NCBI RefSeq assembly: GCF_020880995.1
Contig: NZ_JAJISD010000010.1
Location: forward strand, 28,688-92,687
Reading direction: 5' to 3'
Source of the DNA: Reyranella aquatilis
GTDB taxonomy: Bacteria > Pseudomonadota > Alphaproteobacteria > Reyranellales > Reyranellaceae
Length of the DNA: 64,000 nucleotides
Made by a program: the position numbers and the translations under genes
Part shown: positions 24,963-33,485 of the stretch, one piece after another
How positions within the stretch are numbered: position 1 is the first letter of the stretch
Layout: the number at the start of each line of letters is the position of its first letter
Notes under the pieces: generated by a model
Databases searched by the model: none
Told to the model about the DNA's origin: nothing
Seen by the model: the letters and a program-made list of their open reading frames with translations, nothing else

Positions 24963-24993
24963 TTGACACTATTTGCACTCCCTTTAAAAAGGG
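24963..24993 (+). promoter_or_regulatory. Candidate promoter and palindrome upstream of chrBA
   Basis: TTGACA at 24963-24968 is a perfect -35. TAAAAA at 24985-24990, 16 bp on, is a fair -10. The -10 overlaps a palindrome, CCCTTT-AA-AAAGGG (24980-24993), that could be an operator. A second hairpin (25000-25017, GGGGATCG with CGATCTCCCC) lies just downstream. The chrB start is 80 bp further on. Control by chromate is inferred, since no separate regulator is adjacent. Confidence 0.5.
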
Positions 24994-25071
24994 CGCGATG
25001 GGGATCGCGATCTCCCCACGAGGCGACAGCCGAAGCATCGCGTCCTGCTCCACTCAACAAGGACGCCGCGC

Positions 25072-25902
25072 ATGCCTTCGCCCAACACGATTTCTCCGGA
25101 CAAACTCGCCCGTCTCATCGGCCGCCCCGATTCACCCTTGGTGATCGACGTCTGCACGGATGAAGACTTCGCCGCCAACCCCCAACTCGTTCCCGGCGCG
25201 GTGCGCCGCCCCTGGGCGGACGTTCCCGCCTGGGGGCCGGCCTTCGTGGCTGCCGGCCGCCCGGCCGTGATCGTGTGCAAGAGAGGTCTGAAACTCAGCC
25301 ACGGCGTTGCCGCGTGGTTGCGCCACGAGGGCGTGCCAGCCGACGCGCTCGAAGGCGGCATCGTGGCGTGGCAGGCGGCACGGCTGCCGACCGTCCCGGC
25401 CGAGCGCCTGCCGCGCCGCGATTCCCAGGGCCGAACCGTCTGGGTGACGCGCAGCCGGCCCAAGGTCGATCGTATCGCCTGTCCGTGGCTGATCCGTCGC
25501 TTCGTCGACCCGCAGGCGGTGTTCCTCTATGTCGCGCCCGCGGAAGTTCTCGACGTCGCCGACCGTTTCGGTGCCACGCCGTTCGATGTCGATCACGAGA
25601 ACGTGCACTGGAGCCATCGCGGCGAGCGCTGCACCTTCGATCTGATGGTCGAAGAGTTCGGTCTCGAAACCGAGCCGCTGAAGCGGCTTGCGACGATCGT
25701 GCGCGGTGCCGACACGGCGCGACCGGAACTGGCGCCGGAATCGGCGGGGCTCCTGGCCGCCTCGCTTGGCCTGTCGCGCATGTATGCCGACGATCTTGCG
25801 CAGCTTGAGGCCGGGCTTGCGCTCTACGACGCCTTCTATCGCTGGTGCCGCGATGCCGTCGACGAGGGACACGACTGGCCGCCGACCGCGAGGAAGTCAT
25901 GA
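25072..25902 (+). CDS. chrB: Chromate resistance protein, rhodanese-ChrB fusion
   Basis: A 276-residue protein in two parts. The N-terminal ~105 residues are rhodanese-like (PLVIDVCTDEDF, PGAVRRPW), with a cysteine in VCKRGLKLSHGVAAWLR at the active-site loop, and end with LEGGIVAWQ. The C-terminal ~150 residues match the ChrB C-terminal domain (RSRPKVDRIACPWLIRRFVDPQAVFLYV, FDVDHENVHWSHRGERCTFD, IVRGADTAR). Such proteins act with ChrA in chromate resistance, as sensor or Cr(VI)-handling enzyme. AAGGACG lies about eight bases before the start. It overlaps chrA by ATGA. Confidence 0.87.
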   Translation: MPSPNTISPDKLARLIGRPDSPLVIDVCTDEDFAANPQLVPGAVRRPWADVPAWGPAFVAAGRPAVIVCKRGLKLSHGVAAWLRHEGVPADALEGGIVAWQAARLPTVPAERLPRRDSQGRTVWVTRSRPKVDRIACPWLIRRFVDPQAVFLYVAPAEVLDVADRFGATPFDVDHENVHWSHRGERCTFDLMVEEFGLETEPLKRLATIVRGADTARPELAPESAGLLAASLGLSRMYADDLAQLEAGLALYDAFYRWCRDAVDEGHDWPPTARKS

Positions 25903-27263
25903 CTGAGCCGAAGCCGCACGGCGTTTCATTCGGCGAGGCCATGAAGGTCTGGCTCCGGGTCGCCGCCCTGTCGTTCGGCGGCCCGGCCGGCCAGATCGCG
26001 GTGATGCACCGCATCGTGGTCGAGGAGAAGAAGTGGGTCGGCGAGCAGCGTTTCCTGCAGGCGCTGAACTACTGCACCCTGCTGCCCGGTCCCGAGGCGC
26101 AGCAGCTGGCAACCTATCTGGGCTGGCTGATGCACCGCACGGCGGGCGGGCTTCTCGCCGGCACATTGTTCGTGCTGCCGGGCATGGTCGCCATCATGGC
26201 GCTGTCCTGGATCTACGTGCTGCTGGGCAAGGTGACCCTGGTCCAGGGCCTGTTCTTCGGCCTGAAGGCCGCGGTGCTGGTGATCGTGATCGAGGCGGTG
26301 ATCCGCGTGGGCCGGCGGGCACTGCGCAACAACGCCATGCGCCTTCTGGCGGCCGCTGCCTTCGTCGCGATCTTCTTCTACGGCGTTCCCTTCCCGGTGA
26401 TCGTCGTGGCGGCCGGCGTGATCGGCTACGCCGCCACGAGGTTTGGCTCGACCGCTTTCCAGGCCGGCGGCCATGGGGTCGGCAAGGGCCCGGCGCTGGG
26501 CGATGCCGAGTCCCTGCTGGGGGAGGCGACGCCGGCGCACGCCAGACCCAATCTCGCCTGGACCCTGTCGATCGGCGCGATCTTCCTCGCGCTGTGGCTC
26601 GTCCCGGTGGCCCTGTTGTGGTTCCTGCGCGGGCCCGACGACATCTTCACCCAGATCGCAGTGTTCTTCAGCAAGATGGCGGTGGTCACGTTCGGCGGCG
26701 CCTACGCGGTGCTGGCCTACGTCGCCCAGCAGGCGGTCGAGCACTATGGCTGGGTCACCGCCGGCGAGATGCTGGACGGTCTCGGCCTCGCCGAATCGAC
26801 GCCCGGTCCGCTCATCATGGTGACGCAGTTCGTGGGCTTTCTGGGCGCCTGGCGGGACCATGGCGGGCTGAGCCCGCTGCTCGCCGGCACGCTGGGCGGC
26901 CTGCTCACGACCTGGGTGACTTTCGTGCCCTGCTTCCTCTGGATCTTCGTCGGCGCGCCCTATGTCGAGGCGCTGCGCGCCAACAAGGCGCTGTCGGGCG
27001 CGCTTGCGGCCATTACCGCGGCGATCGTCGGCGTGATCCTCAATCTCGCCGTCTGGTTCGGCCTGCAGGTGCTGTTCGCCGAATTGCGCACGGTCCGGCT
27101 GCTGGGCGCCACCGTCGACCTGCCGGTCATGGGCTCGGCAAACATCGCCGCCGTGGCACTGGCGGCAGCCTGTGCTGTTGCTGTATTCCGCTTCCGCTTC
27201 GGGATGATCCCGGTCCTGCTGGCCAGTTCGATAGCCGGCATCGTCTACGCGCTGATGCTATAG
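25899..27263 (+). CDS. chrA: Chromate efflux transporter ChrA
   Basis: A 454-residue long-chain CHR transporter with two homologous halves. The first begins with WLRVAALSFGGPAGQIAVMHR and the second with FFSKMAVVTFGGAYAVLAYV. Each half is followed by the E-x-T/LLPGP type motif (LNYCTLLPGPEAQQ and LGLAESTPGPLIM). About ten to eleven membrane helices are expected. It exports chromate from the cytoplasm, usually using the proton motive force. The start at 25899 overlaps the chrB stop as ATGA, so the pair is coupled. Confidence 0.9.
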   Translation: MTEPKPHGVSFGEAMKVWLRVAALSFGGPAGQIAVMHRIVVEEKKWVGEQRFLQALNYCTLLPGPEAQQLATYLGWLMHRTAGGLLAGTLFVLPGMVAIMALSWIYVLLGKVTLVQGLFFGLKAAVLVIVIEAVIRVGRRALRNNAMRLLAAAAFVAIFFYGVPFPVIVVAAGVIGYAATRFGSTAFQAGGHGVGKGPALGDAESLLGEATPAHARPNLAWTLSIGAIFLALWLVPVALLWFLRGPDDIFTQIAVFFSKMAVVTFGGAYAVLAYVAQQAVEHYGWVTAGEMLDGLGLAESTPGPLIMVTQFVGFLGAWRDHGGLSPLLAGTLGGLLTTWVTFVPCFLWIFVGAPYVEALRANKALSGALAAITAAIVGVILNLAVWFGLQVLFAELRTVRLLGATVDLPVMGSANIAAVALAAACAVAVFRFRFGMIPVLLASSIAGIVYALML

Positions 27264-27270
27264 GAAACAA

Positions 27271-27516
27271 ATGACCGATACGCTCCCCGACCGCCTCTCG
27301 ACCAATCCCAAGAGCCCGCACTACGACGAAGCGCTTCTCCAGCGCGGCATCGGCATCAAGTTCGACGGCCAGGAGAAGACCAACGTCGAGGAGTATTGCG
27401 TGAGCGAGGGCTGGATCCGCGTTGCCGTCGGCAAGACCGTCGACCGCAAGGGCAATCCGCTCACCATCAAGCTGAAGGGCAAGGTCGAACCCTACATCGA
27501 GACCAAGAAGTCCTAG
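27271..27516 (+). CDS. DUF3297 family protein
   Basis: An 81-residue cytoplasmic protein matching DUF3297 over its full length: LSTNPKSPHYDEALLQRGIGIKFDG, then VEEYCVSEGWIRVA, then GKVEPYIE. Function is unknown. It starts 7 bp after chrA, so it may be read with the chromate genes, although homologues also occur elsewhere in genomes. Confidence 0.85.
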   Translation: MTDTLPDRLSTNPKSPHYDEALLQRGIGIKFDGQEKTNVEEYCVSEGWIRVAVGKTVDRKGNPLTIKLKGKVEPYIETKKS

Positions 27517-27562
27517 AGCGCTTCTGGGCGAGATTGAATCAAGCCGAACATTCAAACAACGA

Positions 27563-27674
27563 CCTCACCCTGAGGAGCATCGCGCAGCGATGCGTCTCGA
27601 AGGGTGGGAACGCGCACTTTGCCTGTTGCCCATCCTTCGAGACGCGCTGCTCCGCAGCACTCCTCAGGATGAGG
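27563..27674. repeat. Intergenic long imperfect palindrome
   Basis: The left arm 27563-27608 (CCTCACCCTGAGGAG to CGTCTCGAAGGGTGGG) and right arm 27629-27674 (CCATCCTTCGAGACGCG to CTCCTCAGGATGAGG) form a long imperfect inverted repeat. It resembles the mosaic intergenic repeats common in alphaproteobacteria. It lies between the convergent DUF3297 and SGNH hydrolase genes, where it can fold as a 3' structure for both transcripts. Confidence 0.75.
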
Positions 27675-27703
27675 TAAGTGGGTCAATGTGACCTGGAACG
27701 GCT

Positions 27704-28981
27704 CTAGGCGCCCGGGCGCGCCAGCGCGGCGAAGGCCACGACGAGGTTGATAAGCAACAGGCTGATGTCGAGGCGGCGCGGCACATCGGTCAAAAGCGAA
27801 TCGCTGCGGAACGCTGCCGCGAGGTCGATCGGCGCCACCGGGGCGAGGCCCTCCACTGCCTCGATGCGTTGGCAGACCGCTTGCGCCAGGATCGCATAGC
27901 CGACGGCGGTGGGATGCAGGTTGTCGAGCCCGTAGAGTCCGCCTTTGTGCGGCCAGCGCTGCAGCGGCACGTTGTTGATCCGCCAGTCCTTGATCCAGAC
28001 CTCGTGTTCGCGGGTCTCGCGATAGTGCTTGTTGTCGTGCAGCTCCATCATCGCGTAGGCGTCGACAAAGGCGAGCCCGTCGCCGCCGAAGGTCTCCGTG
28101 AGGTCGTCGGCGATCCGCCGGTTCAGGTCGCGGACGCCCTGGTCCAGCGCCTTCATCTCGGCGCCGCTCAGGCCGCCGATCTGGCCGAGCCGCCCGAGAT
28201 ATTCGGGGAAGTAGTCGGCACCGCGCGGCAACGCGCCGGGATCGACGCGGGGCATAAGGTTGGCCACGCAACTCGGCTTGGGCAGCAGGTTGAGATAGAC
28301 GCGGTCGATCCGTCCCGCCTGCCGCATGTCGTTCAGGCGCACGCCGAGATCGTGCATGTCGGTGGCGATGGCGTCGGGCGCGAACTGGTCCTTCGTCGCC
28401 ATCAGGCAGATCGTCCAGATGCCGTCGTTGATGCCGATGTTGACCAGCAGCCGCTTCGGCCGGCGTTCCGCCACGATCTCGAGCGGCGTCCTGTCGGCGA
28501 ATACGCTTGCCGGATCGTTCGAGGGATTGAGCAGGAAGCTCGCGTTGATCGCCTCGTAGAGCGCCGGTACCACACCCACGAAATCGAAGCCCTCGGCGTC
28601 CCGCACCTTGTCGATCAATCCGGCGGTCTTCGAGACGCTGTTGTTGTAGGTGAGGGCGGCCTGGTCGGCGATCGTGGTCTGGGCGATCGAGATGTTGTCG
28701 AAGCAGTCTTCGTCGGACCAGCGGCCTTGGTCTAGCCAGGCCTGCGCGTTCGCGAGCACCGACTGCTTCAGCCCGTCGAGATCGAAGCGGCCCGAGCGGA
28801 AGAGATCTTCCAGGTCGAACAGGATCTCGCGGGGATACGAAGGTGTCCGGAAGTCCCAGCCGAAGGCCCGCGCGACCTGAGCCGGCACGGCGAGTGCTGC
28901 AAGCTCGGCGTTGGTGGTCAGCGAGCGCGTGCCGTTGTAGATGGAGTCGCCTATGGCCATCAGTTCAGGGCGGTCAGGCAT
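27704..28981 (-). CDS. SGNH/GDSL-type hydrolase family protein
   Basis: A 425-residue protein. The GDS motif of block I is at residues 9-11 (MAIGDSIYNG). NIGINDG supplies the block III asparagine, and DNLHPTAVGYAIL near the C-terminus supplies the block V Asp/His pair. It is therefore probably a serine esterase or lipase-like hydrolase. No signal peptide is visible. The last ~25 residues are hydrophobic (LLLINLVVAFAALA) and could anchor it in a membrane. The start at 28981 has GGAGAG upstream. The start faces that of the TAXI receptor with overlapping codons. Confidence 0.78.
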   Translation of the reverse strand: MPDRPELMAIGDSIYNGTRSLTTNAELAALAVPAQVARAFGWDFRTPSYPREILFDLEDLFRSGRFDLDGLKQSVLANAQAWLDQGRWSDEDCFDNISIAQTTIADQAALTYNNSVSKTAGLIDKVRDAEGFDFVGVVPALYEAINASFLLNPSNDPASVFADRTPLEIVAERRPKRLLVNIGINDGIWTICLMATKDQFAPDAIATDMHDLGVRLNDMRQAGRIDRVYLNLLPKPSCVANLMPRVDPGALPRGADYFPEYLGRLGQIGGLSGAEMKALDQGVRDLNRRIADDLTETFGGDGLAFVDAYAMMELHDNKHYRETREHEVWIKDWRINNVPLQRWPHKGGLYGLDNLHPTAVGYAILAQAVCQRIEAVEGLAPVAPIDLAAAFRSDSLLTDVPRRLDISLLLINLVVAFAALARPGA

Positions 28982-29996
28982 GTCTTCTCTCCAGGGGCCT
29001 ACAGCACACTCGCATGAAGAGCATTGCACCACAAAGACACGTCTTGGCCGCCGGGTCGCGTTGCAGGCCGGCGGGGCGGCAGGTCTGCTGCTCGCGGCGG
29101 GGCCGGCCCGAGCGCAGACCATGAAGATTCGCCTCGGCACGGCCACGCCGGGCGGCGGGTTCCCGGTCTATGGCGCAGCCTTCGTAGAGGGCGTGCGCCG
29201 TTTCGATCCGACACTCCAGATCGAGGCGATCAACACCAGGGGCAGTACGGAAAACGTGCCGATGCTCGAAGCCGGCACGCTCGACATCGCGCTGGTGCAG
29301 GGCGAGGTGGTGCACGAGTCGCTGCAGGGCATCGGCCGCGCGCCGGCCGATCTGCGCGTGCTGACGGCCATGTACCCGACGGCCGGGATGTTCGTCGTTC
29401 GGGCCGACTCGCCCTATCGCACGATCGCGGACCTCAGGGGCCAGTCGATCGCATGGGGGGCTGGCGGCTCGGGTCTGGTCATTCTCGGCCGCTATGCCAT
29501 GGACGGGCTCGGTCTCGACGCGGCGAAGGATTTCCGGCCGATCTATCTCGAACGCGCGGGCGACGGCCCGGCCATGGTGCTCGACGGGCGGGTCGCCGCG
29601 CTGTGGGGCGGGGGCAACGGCTGGCCGGGTTTCGTCACGATGGCCAACAGCCGCGACGGGGCGCGCTTCATCGCACCCGATGCCGGCGAGATCCGGCGCA
29701 TCCTGGCCCGCCACCCGTTCCTCAAGCCGGTGACCCAGGCCGCCGGCAGCTTCACCGGCCAGACGACCGCGATCCCGTCGATCGGTTCGTGGAGCTTCGT
29801 GCTCGCGCGCCCCGGTCTCGATGACGCGGCGGGCTATCTCATCGCGAAGGCGTTGCACGCCCTGCACCAGGCCGGCAACCCGCCGCCGCAACTGGTCGAC
29901 ACCACGGCGGCCAATACCGTCGCGGTGGTCCCCGGACGCGAGAGGCTGCATCCCGGCGTGGCGCGTTTCTATCGCGAGATCGGACTGCTCACGTAA
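28980..29996 (+). CDS. TAXI-family TRAP transporter solute-binding protein
   Basis: An exported receptor of the TAXI family. A Tat-like signal (LGRRVALQAGGAAGLLLAAGPARAQ) is followed by MKIRLGTATPGGGFPVYGAAF, then an ENVPMLEAGTLDIALVQG segment and SIAWGAGGSGLVILGRYAMDGLGLD, all typical. These proteins bind organic acids and deliver them to TRAP permeases; none is encoded nearby. The start is uncertain: the ATG at 28980 overlaps the start codon of the divergent hydrolase, and an in-frame ATG at 28941 also exists. It is normal in length. Confidence 0.82.
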   Translation: MSSLQGPTAHSHEEHCTTKTRLGRRVALQAGGAAGLLLAAGPARAQTMKIRLGTATPGGGFPVYGAAFVEGVRRFDPTLQIEAINTRGSTENVPMLEAGTLDIALVQGEVVHESLQGIGRAPADLRVLTAMYPTAGMFVVRADSPYRTIADLRGQSIAWGAGGSGLVILGRYAMDGLGLDAAKDFRPIYLERAGDGPAMVLDGRVAALWGGGNGWPGFVTMANSRDGARFIAPDAGEIRRILARHPFLKPVTQAAGSFTGQTTAIPSIGSWSFVLARPGLDDAAGYLIAKALHALHQAGNPPPQLVDTTAANTVAVVPGRERLHPGVARFYREIGLLT

Positions 29997-30046
29997 CCTC
30001 CGGCCGGCCTCCGCGTTGTCCGCACAGGACAATGACGGAGGGTGAC

Positions 30047-30274
30047 ATGGACAAGGCAAAGGCCGACGGGAAGATCGAGGGCGAAGGCAGCTACAGCGCC
30101 ACCGCCGACTACAACAAGCGCACGGCCGAGTTCCTCAAGAAGGGCAGCGTGGACTCGGCCGCCCGCGACGCCGCGCAGGCGCTGGACTCCGACGAGGCGG
30201 ACTCGCTCAAGGCGGCTGAAGCCAAGGGCAAGGCCGGCGACCCAACAGGCCAGGGCGCGGCCAGGACCAAGTAG
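30047..30274 (+). CDS. Small hydrophilic protein of unknown function
   Basis: A 75-residue, highly charged protein starting MDKAKADGKIEGEGSYSA, without cysteines or membrane segments. It continues TADYNKRTAEFLKKG and ends with an Ala/Lys/Glu-rich region that may be helical or disordered. GGAGGG six bases upstream fixes the start at 30047. Similar small proteins with the EGEGSYSATADYN pattern occur in proteobacteria without a known role; a stress-linked function is only a guess. Confidence 0.75.
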   Translation: MDKAKADGKIEGEGSYSATADYNKRTAEFLKKGSVDSAARDAAQALDSDEADSLKAAEAKGKAGDPTGQGAARTK

Positions 30275-30288
30275 GCCGTTCGTCCGGG

Positions 30289-31263
30289 CTATTCCGGCTT
30301 CAGCAGGCCCTTCTTCGCGAGATCGCCGATCCCGGCCTCTTCCGTCTTCATGAAGGCGGCAAAGCCCTCGGGCGTCGAGGGACGCACGGTTGCGCCCAGA
30401 TCGACGAATTTCTGCTTGATTGCAGGGTCGTCGAGCGCGGTCACGGCGGCGGCGTTGAGCGTCGCGATGATCGGCGCGGGCGTGTCCTGGCGCACGAACA
30501 CGCCGAGCGTGGTCCCGCCGTCGAACGGGGTGCAGCCGACTTCCGCTAGCGTCGGCACGTTGGGCAGCTCGGGCGTGCGCTTCTCGCCAATCACGACGAG
30601 CGCGCGCAGCTTGCCCGATTGCAGATGCGGCAGTGAGCTGCTGAGTTGGTCGACGTAACTGTCGATCTGGCCGGCCAGGACGTCATTCAGCCCCACGCCC
30701 GAGCCGCGATAGGGCACGATCGAGAAGCTCACCTTCTCGTTTTCCTGCAGGCGCAGGATGTCGGTGTGATTGGGCGTCCCGTTTCCGGCGTGTCCCATGC
30801 TGATCGTGCCGGGCTTGGCTTTGGCGGCCGCCAGCAGCGACTGGAAATCGGTAAATCGGCTGTTGGCCGGCACCACTACGATCATCGGAACCGTGCTCAG
30901 CATGCTGACCGGCGCGAACGACGGCACCATGGAAGGCTTGCCTGCCATCAAGGGCGAAACATAGAGCGTGCCGAAAGCGGCGATCACCATCGTGTAACCG
31001 TCCGGCGGCGCCTGCAGCACCAATTCCTGTCCGACCACCCCGCCCGCTCCCGGACGGTTGTCGACCAGGACGGGCTGCCCGAGCTTGCGCGACATGCCCT
31101 CGCCCGCGAGGCGGGCCGTCACGTCGGCATTGCCGCCCGCCGCGAACGGAACGATGAAGCGGATCGGCTTGGTCGGGAAGGCCTGAGCCCGCGCGCCGAT
31201 ACCGCTTGCCATCGCAGCCGTCGCCGCGAGCCCGCCCAGGATGAGGTTCCGTCTCTTTGCCAC
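30289..31263 (-). CDS. Bug-family (TctC-like) solute-binding protein
   Basis: A 324-residue exported Bug receptor. The signal follows KRRNLILGGLAATAAMASG. The mature part has FPTKPIRFIVPFAAGGNADVTARL, DNRPGAGGVVG, PPDGYTMVI, VPYRGSG and LPNVPTLAEVG, a full set of family landmarks. The ligand is usually a carboxylate; the Asp in GGNADV is the ligand-region aspartate of the family. The GTG at 31263 is preferred because GGAGG lies eight bases upstream; a longer frame to 31296 lacks this. No TctA or TctB partner is nearby. Confidence 0.87.
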   Translation of the reverse strand: MAKRRNLILGGLAATAAMASGIGARAQAFPTKPIRFIVPFAAGGNADVTARLAGEGMSRKLGQPVLVDNRPGAGGVVGQELVLQAPPDGYTMVIAAFGTLYVSPLMAGKPSMVPSFAPVSMLSTVPMIVVVPANSRFTDFQSLLAAAKAKPGTISMGHAGNGTPNHTDILRLQENEKVSFSIVPYRGSGVGLNDVLAGQIDSYVDQLSSSLPHLQSGKLRALVVIGEKRTPELPNVPTLAEVGCTPFDGGTTLGVFVRQDTPAPIIATLNAAAVTALDDPAIKQKFVDLGATVRPSTPEGFAAFMKTEEAGIGDLAKKGLLKPE

Positions 31264-31587
31264 GTTGGTTTCCTCCGGATTGGTTGCACAAAGCATCCGC
31301 TTCGGGTGCGAGGGAGGCCACTCAAATCGATGATCCCCTTTCGCGCCCCGGAAACCCTGAAAGACGACGAGCCGGTTTCCGGCCCCCGCAACCTGCCGGC
31401 AACCACGCCTTCTGCGGTGGCGTTCCCTGTCCTGAGGCGGCGAAGAACAGGAGAAGGAAGATGCAAGTGAGCAATACGATCACCTGCGGGGTACGCGGGC
31501 CCCGGCTCAGGTCCGGAAGTGCCCCATGCGTGATTGCTCACCCCGGTGGTCGTGCCGATCGGACGGCCGACGAACGCGGAGGGGCCT
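31264..31587 (+). other. Intergenic stretch with one doubtful small frame
   Basis: This 324-bp gap has no convincing gene. A frame at 31461-31658 starts with ATG after a good ribosome site (AGGAG, AAGGAAG) and would encode 65 residues. Its composition (Arg-, Gly- and Ala-rich) and its overlap with the next gene in another frame make it look like chance. A GC-rich inverted stretch (GCGGGCCCCGGC near 31495) is present. No promoter stands out. Confidence 0.4.
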
Positions 31588-31920
31588 GTGAGCGCACCGC
31601 ATGCCGCCGTATGGCTGAACGCCGACGAAGCACACATCTTTCGCTTCGGATCGGGTGAGGTGGAGAAGTGCGAAGTGCGGGCCGACGGCAATGGCCGCGT
31701 TCGCGACGACCGCGAGTATTTCGAGGCGATCCTTGCCGAGCTGACCGAAGTCGAGGCCTGGATGATTGCCGGTCCGTTGGGGCCGAGGCAGGACTTCGAG
31801 AAGTACGTTCGGGTCGGCCACGCCGAGCAGCTTGCGAAGAAGCTGGCCGGCGTGGAAACCATGGATCGACCCGGCGACGGCGAACTGCTGCGTCACGCCC
31901 GTCGGCGGCTCGCTGGCTAG
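31588..31920 (+). CDS. Conserved small protein, possible eRF1-like/host-attachment type fold
   Basis: A 110-residue protein. The start AVWLNADEAHIFRFGSGEVEK and the central DREYFEAILAELTEVEAWMIAGPLGPRQDFEKYV resemble small alphaproteobacterial proteins. Those are annotated as translational machinery or host attachment proteins, with an eRF1 domain-like fold. The function of that group is not established. The GTG at 31588 is chosen because of GGAGGGG six bases upstream; an in-frame ATG at 31534 is possible. Convergent with the next gene at zero distance. Confidence 0.65.
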   Translation: MSAPHAAVWLNADEAHIFRFGSGEVEKCEVRADGNGRVRDDREYFEAILAELTEVEAWMIAGPLGPRQDFEKYVRVGHAEQLAKKLAGVETMDRPGDGELLRHARRRLAG

Positions 31921-32289
31921 CTAGTTGCTGTTCTCGAGCCGTGTGACCACGAAACCGCGGCCATCGCGTTCGAGTTCGAAACGGACGCGATCGCCCGGGC
32001 CCAGACCCTTGAGCGACGAGGGATCTTCGACCGCGAAGACGCGAACGCCTCCCTCCGGGAGCAGTGGCAGTGGACGATAGTCGATCGTGACGCGGCCCGC
32101 TTCCTTGTCCACGGCAACAATGCGTCCGCTGGCGAGCGGCGTGTCGCTGGGGGCCTCGACGGTGCACTCTTCGAGGGCCTGGTCCTGAAGGTTCTCGTGG
32201 GGGCTCGGCAGCCCTGCGGCCTGGGTCGCCAAGGGCGCGACTGCCATCGCGGCGAAAAACGCCGAAAGGGCGATTCTGGTCTTGAACAT
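31921..32289 (-). CDS. Exported CusF-like domain protein without metal ligands
   Basis: A 122-residue protein with a Sec signal (KTRIALSAFFAAMAVAPLATQAA). The mature part follows the small OB-fold of CusF: SGRIVAVDKEAGRVTIDYRPLPLL, then VRVFAVEDPSSLKGLGPGDRVRFELERDG. In CusF, copper or silver is held by His36, Trp44, Met47 and Met49. At the matching places here there is no Met, Trp or His, so metal binding of that kind is unlikely. It ends at the adjacent base of the convergent gene, with no gap. Confidence 0.68.
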   Translation of the reverse strand: MFKTRIALSAFFAAMAVAPLATQAAGLPSPHENLQDQALEECTVEAPSDTPLASGRIVAVDKEAGRVTIDYRPLPLLPEGGVRVFAVEDPSSLKGLGPGDRVRFELERDGRGFVVTRLENSN

Positions 32290-32445
32290 CGGTGGGCTGA
32301 CTTTCCGGTGGTGAACGCTACTGAGCGCACCATCTGGGAAGGGCTTCGCCGATTTCCAGAGGTTGCGGCGCGGTGACGGGGACAGCGCCGTCGCATGTCA
32401 CAGCCCTCACGTGCATGTGACCCGCACAGGCGATATGCAGATTTC

Positions 32446-33420
32446 CTACTCCGGCTTGATGTTGCCGTCGCGGATCACCTTGCCCCAGCGGTCGCGGTCG
32501 TTGCTCACCAGCGTCACGACGTCCTGCGGCGGGCCCGCGAGCGGTTCGGCGCCCAGCGTCGCGAGCCGCTCGGCCGTCGCAGGCGCGGCCAGCACCTTGT
32601 TCACCGCCTCGTTGAGACGCTTCACCACCGGCTCCGGTACGCCCGCCGGGCCGAGGACGATGAACCAACCCTCGATCTCCGCGGCGGCGAGGTTGAGTTC
32701 GCGCAGGGTGGGAAGATCGGGCGCCAGCGCGCTGCGCTTCGGACCGGTCACGGCCAGTGCGCGCATCTCGCCGCGCTGCACGTACGGCAGCATCACGGCG
32801 ACGTTGTCGAACATCGTCTGGATGCGGCCGGCGAGGATGTCGGCGCGCACCGCGCCGCTGCCGCGATAGGGCACGTGCAGGATCTGGACGCCGGCGGTGC
32901 GCTGCAGGATCTCGCCGGCGAGATGCTGCGCCGTGCCCATGCCGGTCGACGCATAGGCGATGCCGTTCGGCTTCGACTTCGCCAGCGCAATGAGGTCGGC
33001 GACGGTCTTCACGCCGAGGTCGGGATGCACCACGAGCAGATAGGGCGTGCGCGCGACCGTGGCGATCGGCGTGAAGTCCTTCAGCGGGTCGAAGGAGAGG
33101 TTCGGGTAGAGCGCACCCAGCGTGGCGTGCGAACTCGGCGCGAACAGCAGCGTGTAGCCGTCGGCCGGCGACTTCACGACCATCTCCGAGGCGATGATGC
33201 CGCTCGCGCCGCCCTTGTTCTCGACCAGCACGTTCTGCCCGAGTTCTGTCGTCAGCCCCTGCGCCATCAGCCGTGCGATGACGTCGGTCGCGCCGCCCGG
33301 CGGGAAGCCGACGACCAGACGGATCGACTTGTCGGGAAAGGCCGGTGTCTGGGCGGCGGCGGGCAAGGCAAGCGCCAGCAGGCCGCCGGCCAGCAGCCCC
33401 ATCAGCTTCGAACGCAGCAT
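32446..33420 (-). CDS. Bug-family (TctC-like) solute-binding protein
   Basis: A 324-residue exported Bug receptor. A Sec signal (MGLLAGGLLALALPAAAQ) precedes FPDKSIRLVVGFPPGGATDVIARL, ENKGGASGIIA, SPADGYTLLFAPSS, VPYRGSGAVRADILAG and LAPDLPTLRELN. It lies 65 bp downstream of a TauD-family gene on the same strand and is probably in the operon controlled by the divergent GntR regulator. The ligand may therefore be the dioxygenase substrate; that is inference. Confidence 0.88.
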   Translation of the reverse strand: MLRSKLMGLLAGGLLALALPAAAQTPAFPDKSIRLVVGFPPGGATDVIARLMAQGLTTELGQNVLVENKGGASGIIASEMVVKSPADGYTLLFAPSSHATLGALYPNLSFDPLKDFTPIATVARTPYLLVVHPDLGVKTVADLIALAKSKPNGIAYASTGMGTAQHLAGEILQRTAGVQILHVPYRGSGAVRADILAGRIQTMFDNVAVMLPYVQRGEMRALAVTGPKRSALAPDLPTLRELNLAAAEIEGWFIVLGPAGVPEPVVKRLNEAVNKVLAAPATAERLATLGAEPLAGPPQDVVTLVSNDRDRWGKVIRDGNIKPE

Positions 33421-33485
33421 CTTCGTCCTCCCGATTCGTCTTCTTTTCTGGGTTTAGCCCTGTTGCCGGGTCGTGGCGGCGCGGT

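Noticed and set aside
31461-31658. Possible 65-residue gene with a good ribosome site
   Set aside because: The translation has noise-like composition and it overlaps a better gene. Kept only as a note in the intergenic entry.
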